Origin: Verpa conica
Taxonomy: Eukaryota; Ascomycota; Pezizomycetes; Pezizales; Morchellaceae
Length of the DNA: 64,000 bases
Assembly: GCA_033030425.1 (NCBI GenBank)
Contig: JAUFSD010000008.1
Coordinates: 744,001-808,000, forward strand
Direction: 5' to 3'
Of this stretch, positions 45,825 to 56,671 are shown in pieces. The stretch's first letter is position 1. The number at the start of each line of letters is the position of its first letter. Under the pieces are notes generated by a model. The model searched no databases. It was not told the DNA's origin and saw only the letters and a list, made by a program, of their open reading frames with translations. A program made the position numbers and the translations under genes.

Positions 45825-46784
45825 GGCTGGCTGTCTCGTGATGGGGTTTATTTCTCTGTAGCGAGGGACGTTGGACGTCGCGAGGTTCTGCGTGTGACAA
45901 GGATGACGGCCGCTAAGAAAATTATTCCCGTCGCGCTAATGTTATCTGTTAGCGTATTATACATCCACACCCAATACAGCCAAAAATGAGCATTAATCCC
46001 TGGCTAGGTCTCAAATAATCAATTACCATTCTTTGTAAGCGTGGCCTTTATTTAGGGGAGATGACCTCACCCTGTTTAGCTCCTTGATCGGCTTTGATCG
46101 TCACATGAGATAGACTCAAGCACTGGGACCCTCTGGGACCCTCTGGGATACCGGACGCAGGGCCGCAACGTGGGCCCTTGAAACAAACGGCAGATGGGCC
46201 GAGCCATCGCCTATGATACACCGGACTGATACGAAATTCACACTCGGGGCAAGAAGAGCCTTAACATGCAAATTCTACTTCCACCAATCGATAGGTATAA
46301 CAACTTGCATGTAGAGTATAGGGGATGCCCAAGACGCTCAGCCACAGCAGTTAAGGTGTAAATGGACCCCACCGGTATCCTGGCATTTCCAGCTTCTCTC
46401 TATGCTAGTATCACAGGATGTCTCACAAAGGGTCATACACCCACAAGGGACGAATATGTCCGCACAAAATGTGCTTCCCATTGTAATTCCAGAAGTCATC
46501 AACAAACTAAACTAATCGGGACATATGCATAGTCTTAGGCCCCTTTAGCACTAGGTTTGTTGCTCTCTCTCCCACTGCAGAGATCAAATGATTCTCTTCC
46601 TAAGAAAATTCCAACTGCATAACCGGGCAAATGAGAGGGAGAAAAAAGAAAAAAGAAGAGGAGTCGACCTACTCTACGTGTATGGTACAAATGAACTAAC
46701 AACGCACCTCAAAAAGAACTTAGTGGGAAAATTCCTATAGCGCTTAGCCCTTGCTGTATGATATTTCGTGGCTAGTATGTAGCT
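45825..46784. other. Intergenic, no gene seen
   Basis: Holds the uS2m promoter and the SDS23 3' flank. A short GGGACCCTCT duplication occurs at about 46127-46145. Confidence 0.5.
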
Positions 46785-48877
46785 TCATCTACGAATCTCA
46801 AATGAAGACCTGCTCGCCTGCTCGCGAAGTTCACGTAAGTCTATGGAACTTCTGCTGCTCTGGTCGAAGGACGCCCTCATTGAGCTCGATGAGCTTCTGC
46901 GCCTCTGTCTCCTTGCCTCATTTGGATCGACGGGTGTTAGTCCTGAGCTCCTCGCAAACAGGTTGAGGATATCCGTGAGTGAGACCACACCGATAAGGCG
47001 GCCACTAAGGTGCGCTCCAGGAATCGAACCAGCATTGATTGTTGATGGTCCGGACAGAGGGAAAGATGAAGATGGAGGGTTAGGGCTCGCTAAAGATGGA
47101 GGGGGAACGGCGACAGCATGAGGGATTGTGGGGGTTGGCGGAGCGGTTGACGCGGGACTGGGGGAATCGACTACCCACATCCTATAAAAAAAGAGATACT
47201 GTGAGCGGTATGTACGCGAGAAGAGAAATTTTTTTATTCCTCAAGCTCATATCGGGTTTACCTATGCGCTTGTGTGGCCACAAGTTTGGCGACGGTGTGT
47301 GCAAGGGTTGATTGCGAATTCACATGAAAGACTGGGTACGAGTCTTTGCCATCGTTCAGACCTCTATCTGTCAAGATGACTGACAAGAAGTGAAGACACG
47401 AGGACTTCAACAAAGGCATGGAACTAGATCTAGTGAGATACTGGAAAATAACTATGTATTAGTATAGAAACTTAGGAGGAATTTCATTATGGTTGTAGTA
47501 TTGAAGTACCTTGACATCCCAGGTAGAAATGTTTCCAATAACATTGTGCTGGTTGTCAATAACAGCCAATGATGAAATCCCTTCCGAGTTCATTAATTCT
47601 AGTGCATCAAGAACCCTCTTGTCTCCACTAAAATAATATTAGTATATGATCGCTTAAATGTGACTTGCAGGATGCATTAATAGACCGGTTTAGCCGTAGA
47701 AAATTCTAAACTTGGGTTCTTAAATTCCCGCTGCCACAAGCAAGCAAAAGGACAGCTTTTTTCCCAATCGATTTTCAAATATTATCTATCCAGCATAATG
47801 CTGAATAACAAGCGGGATTCATGATTCTACTAAGGCAACCCGGTCTATCACATCACTGTATTACACGAAAGCCCCAGCATAGTGCTGGTTATCTTTCAGG
47901 GGAGCTTACTTTATGGAGATGACATCACCAGAGCCCATATTTAGCTCACGTAGATTCCGAGGATAGAGTTGGTCGATGGTAGGAAAGCTTCGCCCATTCT
48001 CCCAGAAGAAAGAAACAAGACGTAGTTGGCTAAGCATCCCGATAACCTGGTCGGTCCCTTCGCGGACAACAGCTATCCGATGGACACCACTTCCGAATAT
48101 CTCAACAACTTTGGAAAGTCCTTCCGCCTCGGATACCGTAATGAACGGGTCCTTTTTGCCAAGATCTTTGACGAGTTTGACGGGAATAGTAGAGCCCGCA
48201 CGAGCTTTCTTTGCAAGTTCCTCGAATGATGACATGTCCTCGTCCTCTTCAGGCTGATAGAGACCCATGATCAGTAGAAGAAAGGCACACAGGTCACTGT
48301 AGTCGAATGTCCCGCAGACCGACTGCTCGGTAGGAGATGAACGAATAGGGATAGATGATAGCTCATAGTCGATAAGCATCTTAAAAGAGCCTCATGTCAG
48401 CAAGTGTAAAAAGAAAGACTAAAAAATAGAGTTCCTGCATGGAAGTAAAAGGCTTCTCGAAGGTTACTCAGCCGGGGGTAATCCGCCGGTGGAAGAGTAA
48501 CGGAAGTAAGACGTCATACGGTCCGTCCCGACTTTTCCCCGGATACGGGCAGCACGCATGAGGTATCAGACGAGATTGAGTGAATAGTGGCATACCTGAC
48601 ATGCAGATTCGACGGGGGTTTCAAGATCCACGAAACGTAACTGTTTCTGACTGAGTAATTCTCCGACCTTGACACTCCTCCAATCCCGCAAGGTGGCTCC
48701 ACCTTCTTGTTTAGGCTGAGGAGGGCTGGAGAGTATGTCGGCCATCGACTGCTGCGAGATTGAAGGATGACGGGATGGAGACCTCGGGGACGGTGGGTGA
48801 GGAGCGCCGCGAAGGCTTCCGATACTCGCCCGTGTGTTCAGGCTACTCGGAGGCGAGTAAGGCGGGAGGTCAGCCAT
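46785..48877 (-). CDS. SDS23: SDS23-like CBS-domain regulator
   Basis: Five exons, 48877-48596, 48379-47910, 47627-47510, 47440-47262 and 47181-46785, encode 481 residues. A Pro/Ser-rich head (residues 1-60) precedes CBS repeats: [36 protein letters not shown], the region from [20 protein letters not shown] to HRIAVV, and [20 protein letters not shown]. The block [20 protein letters not shown] and [20 protein letters not shown] is diagnostic of the Sds23/Moc1 group. The tail is Ser/Arg-rich. In yeasts this family helps mitotic exit and nutrient responses and has been tied to inhibition of PP2A-type phosphatases. The 282-bp second intron (47628-47909) contains inverted CCAGCA/TGCTGG motifs. 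Confidence 0.93.
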
Positions 48878-50915
48878 CACTTTTAATGAATCAGTATACT
48901 ATGTAAAATTGCGTCTGAATCGGCTGCTAGAGAATAGCTTATTGCTAGATAGCCGGAGAGTTTCTGGAAAGGGAGAAACTATGGGGTTGCAGAGGTGAGG
49001 GTGGGTGATGGTCCTCTTAGGGAACCTTGGTGACCAACAAGCTTGGAGATTGGTAGGTGGGCAATTAACTTCCCCTCTTTTGTATTTTAAGAAGGGGGGT
49101 TGAATGCCTCTTTTCCAAGCTCTACCTCTGTTTCTGGCCCTATTTTCCGTTTCTTCCCAGGTTTGTTTATGTTCTTTGTGATATTCCCCTGCCCTTCTCT
49201 CAACACTTTATGTTTCCTTCTAGATATCAGATTAAGGACGGTGGGATGAGGAGATCAAGCGGAGGAGGCGTAACTGGCGTGGGGCGGCGGGCGGGGAAGG
49301 GATGGCTAGCGTTGAGGTGGGGTGACAAACAACAGTGGCAACTGGCCTCCAGGCTCACAATAGGTGGGGAAGTGGTCTAGCAACCGGTACCAACAGTGAT
49401 GTTCCGACAAGCAACCGTAGGCTTGAAGGCTCCAATTTCCAGCGCTGGGAGCGCAGAACTCCAAAAAAAAAAAAAAATATCTGCCGGTGTCACTGTGCCT
49501 GTCCTATCGTGGCCACTCTCGGTGTACGCCATACATGCCATAAAAGTCCTCGAGCCTATAGTACATAGCACTCAGCCGCTCATTGTCTCAATCTACGGTT
49601 TCAAACTAGTCTTTCGATTATGGGGGAATTTTTCTCCTCTACTGGCAGTGTGTGTCATCACAACCAAGATTTCCTATCAATGCTTCCCTAATCCCCTGTG
49701 CACTCGATGGCTAATCCTCGATATATTCATTTGGCGGGGCTTAGCATCGATTGCAATATTCGGCTGGCCCTCCCCCGCTAGCGGATGCTATTCCTGTGCA
49801 TACACCCGATTGGCTATATTGATGCCGAGAAGGCTTTTGTTCCTTCCTTCCTTCTCCGTTTTCTCCGTCTTTGTTCATGTTTTTTCCCCCATGTCTTGAA
49901 GAATGTGTGCGTAGTACTCCTTTTGTATTGGGGTGCTGGCGGTGTGGGGTCCGCGCTTACAACAGGGGGTGTTGAAGCAAGTAAGCACACACAGTTTATG
50001 GTGATATGCACCGCGTAAGCCGCACCTCTTCTTGCTAAGTCGCCTGGGGCCGTTGGGATTGGCCAATGCAATCTATAGCACACAGGAAATAAGACAAGTT
50101 TCGGATGTTGAACAAGAGGACGATTCGAACAGGGTTTGTTTGTATTCCGAGATCCGTCACTTTGCAGTACTCTGGTAGCAACCTCATATATTCTAAATAT
50201 GACATCCCTCATGTCTTTCAATTGGGGCTGGTCATTGGTAATTCTCACGAAGAGCATTGCTTGTGGGGACGAAACCCACCGTAACATGGCATTGTTGACC
50301 TTCCCAATAGGTTTAATCTAAAGCTTAACCCAAGCAGCACGCTAAAACATTGGGAAAGACCTTCGAGAATTGAGTGCCCCTTCAATGTCTTGTACTTTGG
50401 CTTCAGCCCTTATGTGCCACTGTGGGTTTGTTTGAAGTATCGTGGTAAGGCTTTCACAGCTCTGAATAATATTCGGCACATTCCAGAAGACAGATCTTGA
50501 CCCAGATTCTGTCCATGACGCTCCATCGAAGAGTCGCGGGATTTTTCAAACACGTGCTGGGGCGAGTGCCAGAATTTCTTTTTCCAGATTACTCAATCCG
50601 AGCCGTGGCCTACTGGGTTTGATTCAATTATCCTGAGGATAGAGAAAATAGCAGGGCCAGTCGCTTGTGCCACAATATGACTTTCCTTATAGGCTCTATG
50701 AGAGCACCAAGCATTTGGTAACTGCAATATAAACCCGAGCCTCACCCGAGCCTCACAATATTTTAATTCACCTATTCGCTCGGTGAGCCCAAAATCAACA
50801 AGCTATATAGAGCAGAGCCTCCTCCCCCTTGGCTTCTCTTGATTCATCATAAAGCCTCGTCCTCATATACGTCCGTCTTCACTCAATACAGCTTTCTACT
50901 TCCTTCAGACACACA
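48878..50915. other. 2-kb divergent region, SDS23 / Zn2Cys6 factor
   Basis: No gene is supported. Frames at 49396-49899 (+) and 49814-50287 (-) overlap antiparallel and have no family. A run of A lies near 49463-49476. Confidence 0.45.
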
Positions 50916-52075
50916 ATGAGTTCTCTCGGGAGCCCCAGTTATTATTCCCCACATTCACACGATCAGCTCGATGGGACACCCCCACATAGCAGCAACAGCC
51001 ACCGAAAAAGGGTTGGAAAAGCCTGTGATCGGTGCCGATTGAAGAAGAGTAAGGTGTGTATTTCGTGTAACTGTTTTTCAATGGAACCTTGGGTGTTTCC
51101 CCATTGGTTTTGTAGAAAGAAAAACTTCTCCTTCTTGTACCTAGGAATAGCTTCTAATCTAAGTTGTGGTTCGATTGTTTTAGTGCGATGGCAGCAACCC
51201 ATGTCACCGGTGCAATCAAGCAGATCAAGTCTGTACTTTCACGGAGCGTAAACGACCAAAGGGTAGGGTTTATCCAGATGGGTATGTTTGCAACTCTCCT
51301 GCTCCTGGAAACCCTACGGGAATCTTAGGCGCGCACCAGCTAACACAGGAACTTTACCAGCTATGTAGAGATATTAGAGAGTAAATGCCAGGTTCTTATC
51401 GGGGGCTTGATCGAATTAGACCGACTTAGGAAGAATCTCCCTCCGCCAAAAACTCAATCTACAACCGGTCTGGCTAGCGGTAAACTCGCCAACCAGATAT
51501 TGAAGGAAATAGGCATCAACACCACCCTTACAGACAGCGACCTTGAAGATGAAGACGATGCCCATGAACACGGATATTACCATGACGAGGATGAATTCAC
51601 GACATCGGCCACTGGCTCACCCGAGCCTACAGGTGATGGCTGGGAAATACTTTCCCACCAGATGCAGAATCAGCAACATCAAAGTCACTCGCGATCTCAG
51701 CAGCCACAATGGAACCAAAACAATCTACGAGGCTCAGGCCATTACTACCCACAAGGGATGGATTCCAGCTTAATGCCACCTTCGCCACCAACAGCTGTCG
51801 ATTACACCTTGTCAGCCCGTTCTCACACCTCTGCCGACTCTCCATACTATTCGCACCTTAGCCATGAACTACAAATACCAGCAGCTACGGTAGTCAATCC
51901 TAGTATGCTCCCACCATCCCCGTCAACACCTGTTGGTTATACCTCTGCGAATCCCTCTACTAGTGCCCCATATACTTCAGGTCAGCAACTACCTCACTAC
52001 TACAATGACATGGAGGTCTTTGTCGACCTCAACGGTCTGGCACCAACGTCTGGGGAACAGAATTACTACAAGTAA
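50916..52075 (+). CDS. Short Zn2Cys6 transcription factor (fluffy/RosA-like)
   Basis: Three exons, 50916-51053, 51184-51281 and 51361-52075, encode 316 residues. The binuclear cluster CDRCRLKKSKCDG ... PCHRCNQADQVC is complete (Cys spacing 2-6-5-2-6) and is split by intron 1 before the third Cys. It is preceded by RKRVGKA and followed by RVYPDGYVEILES, as in regulators of the fluffy/RosA/NosA type. There is no fungal_trans middle region. The rest is acidic (DSDLEDEDDAHEH) then rich in Gln, Ser, Pro and Tyr, as in activation domains. The final TAA overlaps a perfect donor (GTAAGT at 52072). Splicing to 52120 would replace the last Lys with NASRYRY and end at 52141. The exact ortholog is not assigned. 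Confidence 0.85.
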
Positions 52076-52141
52076 GTTCTTCAAAGCCTTCATATTAATT
52101 TCTCAACTAATTATAAAAGTGCTAGCCGCTACAGGTACTGA

Positions 52142-54465
52142 AAAATTCTGCGATACTATAGATAGCCCCTTTCTTTCTTTCTTTCTTCGCTATTTCTATG
52201 TCTGGGTTTTATAGGTGTAGATATCCTCATCCCTTTCTTTCTTAAAATGTATAAACCAGGGGAAAATGGATTGGATCGGCGTTTTTTTGTTGCTTTCACC
52301 TCTTTCATGGTCATTTTTCTTAAGTCTTCATAGATACAGGGTGTACTTAGTTAGACGCACTTAATTGAGTCTGTTTATTATATGTAAATATAGTGATGGC
52401 GCCGAGAAGTCCCAGGACCAGCCTCGTTAAGTGTGAGATTCAATAAGATCCTGACAAACCTCTCAAAAACGAAGGAGCCAAGACTTTTATTTGACAGAGA
52501 TTCAGACTATCCCAGAGTTAACTAGTAAATATATTATTATTATTCTGAATTTCAAGGTACTATAGATAAAAGCACACATGAGTCCTGAAGAGTTAGGTCT
52601 AGTGGTGAGGCCTTGGCCGCTCAAGATCTCCCCACGGAAGCTAAAATCTGGCGTAATATCAGATATTTCTGGCGACAGGAAGCCGCATCGGGGGCTTGCA
52701 GCCATACAATATCTTTCTTTCGCAGTATTAATTTTGTAATACTTTGCTTACAGATGATCGTAACTTTTTGACAAAGCATGCATCATGTAGCTGCTCCAGA
52801 GCTTTATAATGAATTTTAGTGTGTAATTCTAAGGCTAAAATTCAGGTCGAGCGCGAATTCTATCATCAACTTCCGATTCTCACCAATGATTTTGGGACTT
52901 GGAGATGTCATCCCTATTATTATTATTGGCTAGTTTTAATCCCAATCCCCTGATCTAAGCTAGGGCTAATACGGTGCATGATTTTATGTGAGTGAGTGGC
53001 ACATACTCATGATCGTTACACGAGATTAGCATTGGTATTCTAATCAAATGTAGGTGGTTTTCTATTAGCTTTATCCCGGTTTGTTTTTGTGTTCTCTTCT
53101 AGACCATGACGAGTCGTCTTTGCAGTACCTAAGACCTTCGTTGCAGACTGTGTATAAGTATTCAAACCTCTTTGCTTGGACATCGCCGCTGACTTACAGA
53201 TTAAGCATTATACGCATGGACTAGTTGTAAATTTTTTTCTCTTCTTTTCATTTTTTGATGCTCCTTATCCTATGTGAATATGTGTTTAAAGTTACCGGAG
53301 AGAACGGTTCGCTTACGTATGATAGTGGCGTGATGAATTCTTCAGAATTCCTGTCCATGGCTACATATATTTCCGCCGCGGAAAAATTGTTCCTGCAAGA
53401 TCGAGCATCACTAAAAAAGGAATCAAAGCCATAAAGGTCTCCGGCGGGTAGGTAAGCAAGAAGTTTAAATATTCCTAGAGTCTAGTCAGTTGAATTTATG
53501 GGACTTAAAAGATTTCACCCTATGATTTATGATTTTTTTATATAATTTCATTTACCATGATAAAAGATCGGGGCGGACTTGCTTTATACAATTAACAAAG
53601 AGGGTGGTCAATTGCACCCACACTGATTATTCAACTCACGCGAGAGCCTAAATACACTTCCCCGCTTTTTAATAAGTGATAAACTATACCACCACCTGCT
53701 TATCCCCCTCTACTTCTCTTATTAGATTTCCCAGAAGAGGGGTGCATCTTTACATTGTGAATATTATTTAGTCATGATATATCACTCGTTTCTTGGCGTT
53801 CAGCCTAGATCAGGCAGACGAGTGCGACCACACTACTGGATGGAGAAAAAAAAAACAATCTCCATATACTGCACCTGTCAACTTGACTATCAAGCTTCAT
53901 GAGGGTACTCGTTCTCGTCAGACGTTTCTGGAGTCTGGTAAGAGGGTACGCCATGTCTATCCTTCGAGGTCATATTGTGAGCCTGAGCGATTGGCCAAAA
54001 TCTAGCAACTCAGTTTTTTTTAGCCCTCGGCTGTATGGAATCAACGAATCGCTACAGTGTTACCATGTAGGCAAGGCATGGCGCTCCCCATTACCGTACT
54101 CTGGAAACGTCTGACGAGAACGAGTACATCGGCACTTTACTACCTGCATAATCAGCCCTAATGTAGTCATACATATAGTAATACCAGTACATGTAGTTAT
54201 GATTACAAATAGCCGCTATTTCATCTGTAGTCGAGCTTGAAGATACTCAATTAAAACTACAAGACTAGAGAAATATAAAAATACCATTTATACAGCTACC
54301 ACTACAAGGAAAGTTTCGTTTCCTAGATTCTAAGCTATGAGGGGTTTACAGTCAATACCAGTCAAGTCTCAAGGAACTAAGGAGTTTATTCAGGACATGT
54401 GTTAAAGATTGTCATATCATGATGTAACCCGACTGTATATATAATAATATTATTACGTGAAAACA
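52142..54465. other. Intergenic, no gene seen
   Basis: AT-rich 3' flank and spacer. Frames at 53793-54114 overlap and are not supported. Confidence 0.5.
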
Positions 54466-54541
54466 CATGTATATTTCTGGCCCGTTGGGGGGACGTGCCT
54501 ATCGGGGGGACGTCCCCCCAACGGGCCAGAACATATACATG
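54466..54541. mobile_element. 76-bp palindromic derivative of the 28.5-kb MITE
   Basis: Twenty-base perfect arms (CTGGCCCGTTGGGGGGACGT and its complement) surround a 13-nt spacer GCCTATCGGGGGG. Outside them, CATGTATAT ends are also inverted. The same blocks in the same order form the outer ~75 bp of each arm of the element at 28565-29137. Confidence 0.8.
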
Positions 54542-56671
54542 CGCGCTAGGTATAATGTTCCTCGCGGTTTGGTAAATTGGTCATCGTGGCAACCCTATAA
54601 GCATAAATGGGTGGCCTTAAGTTAAGGCTCTTGAAGTTTATCTATTGGGGGGGGTTTTTAGGAACGGGGATGGCAAAGACTTAGGAGGTTACTACAAGGG
54701 TCTGTTAGTGCTAGTACACAATGAGCTAGAGGTATCCTGCTAGATATGTAGTTGAAGCTGATTTCTCTATGACTTGAGGTATGTACACATAAAACCTAAC
54801 CCTACATGTAGTTTCTTCCAAATAGTCGATTTTGGGGTCCCCAAAGATCCCAAGATAGTCGGGTTATTACCGAACATTAAACATAATTCCTCTCTTTAAT
54901 CTGTAGAGCACGGACTGCGCGACTCCATTCGATCACGCGTAATGGCACCAACAAGAGTAGCATATTCGATTTCATCTCCATTCCTCACAATATTTGAGTC
55001 CTGGTGGCTTAATCTTTGATACACACACCTCACTCTCAGCGAGACCCCCATGATCAAGATTTCCGTGATATAAACAGGTATTCAGCCAATAGTTTATCAA
55101 ACCACATAAACAGGGAAATAGTTTCTTTTTCGGCAATCCTGGTTATAAGTTACGTTGGATGCCTGACCGCCGGCTTTAGGCCAAAAGACCGCCTTTTTAG
55201 ATGCATTACTGATTTGTTGCCGAGCGTTCCGTGCGCTTACAATTCTATTCAATTAATCCGTCATGTATCTCAAGTTTTAAAAACACAGTATCTTCAGTTA
55301 CGTTGGAGGACTGGTAAATGCGTGTAGGTACCCTGGACACTTAGCAGTAGCCGCAGCGGTCTCGGCGTTGAGGGCTATCTCGATTACCAAAGGGGCAAAA
55401 CAAATACTGGAGGCTTGAACATGTGGCCTATTGTCTCATTGATCAGCATATTGGTATTTCTGGAATCTTAGGCGTCTTGCAAGTTCAAGGACTGCAAAGA
55501 AAAGGATGGGTGGTACACAATTGACTGCCTGAAGAAACCATAGGGAATGACCAGGGATATGCTTGTATCTGGGCAGGATTAACCTCACCCAATTCAATTC
55601 ACTACATTGTTCAGATCGTTAACGGCGATTTACATGCGTATCCTGCGCAAGGAGGTGATCCGTTTAGCCTTCTTGCCACCCGAGCATACTACCGCCGGTC
55701 GAAGTTTAAAGAGTTTTATGTATTTATCACCCATGTGCCCTGCAGTAGGTCGCACGTGGACAGCGTGTCGCGCGATAAGCACGTGATTGAGCATTGCTCT
55801 TGGCGGGTTGCCTAAACGTGAGGAACAGCGGGGTTATCCGTCATACACCCCTGGCGTAAAAAGTTGTTGCACTTGATGTCACTAACGTGGATGAGCCCCG
55901 CCTTGTTGTGATCTACGCGTCTCCCCACCCCGCGGCTGCTAATTGTTAAGGGTAAAGCTGCAGATTGGCGACGCAAGCGAGACATCGGAAGACCGACCAA
56001 GCCTTCGGGCCCGTGCTTCAGGCCCACCGCTCTTCTACCAAGTTTCTGGATTGCGGACGGAGCGTTCTAGCAAAAGCTGCTGCGGGTAGCTCCTGTCTTT
56101 CCATGACCGCTGCCCCCGCCCGCTGCCCCTGTGTCTCTCTCCCGCTGATAGTGTTTACTCCACCTGCGGTGTTTCTCTGCAACTCCCATCGTAGTTCTCC
56201 CACCATAAATACCCTCTCCTTCCCTCTCCTTCCCCCCCATCCCTCTCTCCTTCCCCAACCATCATCCTCATCGTTCATCTGAAGATTATCCTCCAGCACT
56301 AAACCGCGGGGTAATTTTTCTTGTTCGTCTTCTCAACTGGCTCCCCCTAGCATACCGTAGGGCAATTCTTCATCCTCAAATCCTAAATTGCTGTTTCCTC
56401 TTAACAGGCTCTCCCTAGCATATCGTAGGGCAATTCTTCACCCCACTTCCCCAAAATTACTATTTCTTCTGCTTCCTTCCTCTGCTTCTTTCCTGCTTCT
56501 TCTCATCTACACCCAGCCAGAAAAATATCTCCAGCTTAGGGTACCTGGTTTGTTTCTCCTGATCATTGATTATTTCTCATCACTTCTTCCTGTCTCCATT
56601 ATCGTAAACTTGCCAGCTTCTACAAACTCTATCGAACAAGGTCCTCTAACAATCAATCCAGCGGAAATACA
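54542..56671. other. Spacer and Argonaute upstream region
   Basis: No gene is supported. A 103-codon frame at 55016-55327 is unrecognised. The last 500 bp are C/T-rich, and an imperfect ~68-bp tandem duplication lies at 56339-56474. Confidence 0.5.
56339..56474 (+). repeat. ~68-bp tandem duplication upstream of Argonaute
   Basis: CCTAGCATACCGTAGGGCAA (from 56345) and CCTAGCATATCGTAGGGCAA (from 56413) anchor two units; the flanking AAATTRCTRTTTCYTC also repeats. It lies in the probable promoter or 5' UTR. Confidence 0.75.

Noticed and set aside
49396..50287. Plus-strand 167-codon and minus-strand 157-codon frames
   Set aside because: They overlap antiparallel, have a poly-A-derived Lys run and no family resemblance.
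55016..55327. 103-codon plus-strand frame
   Set aside because: Single open frame with no domain, no splice context and no neighbour support.
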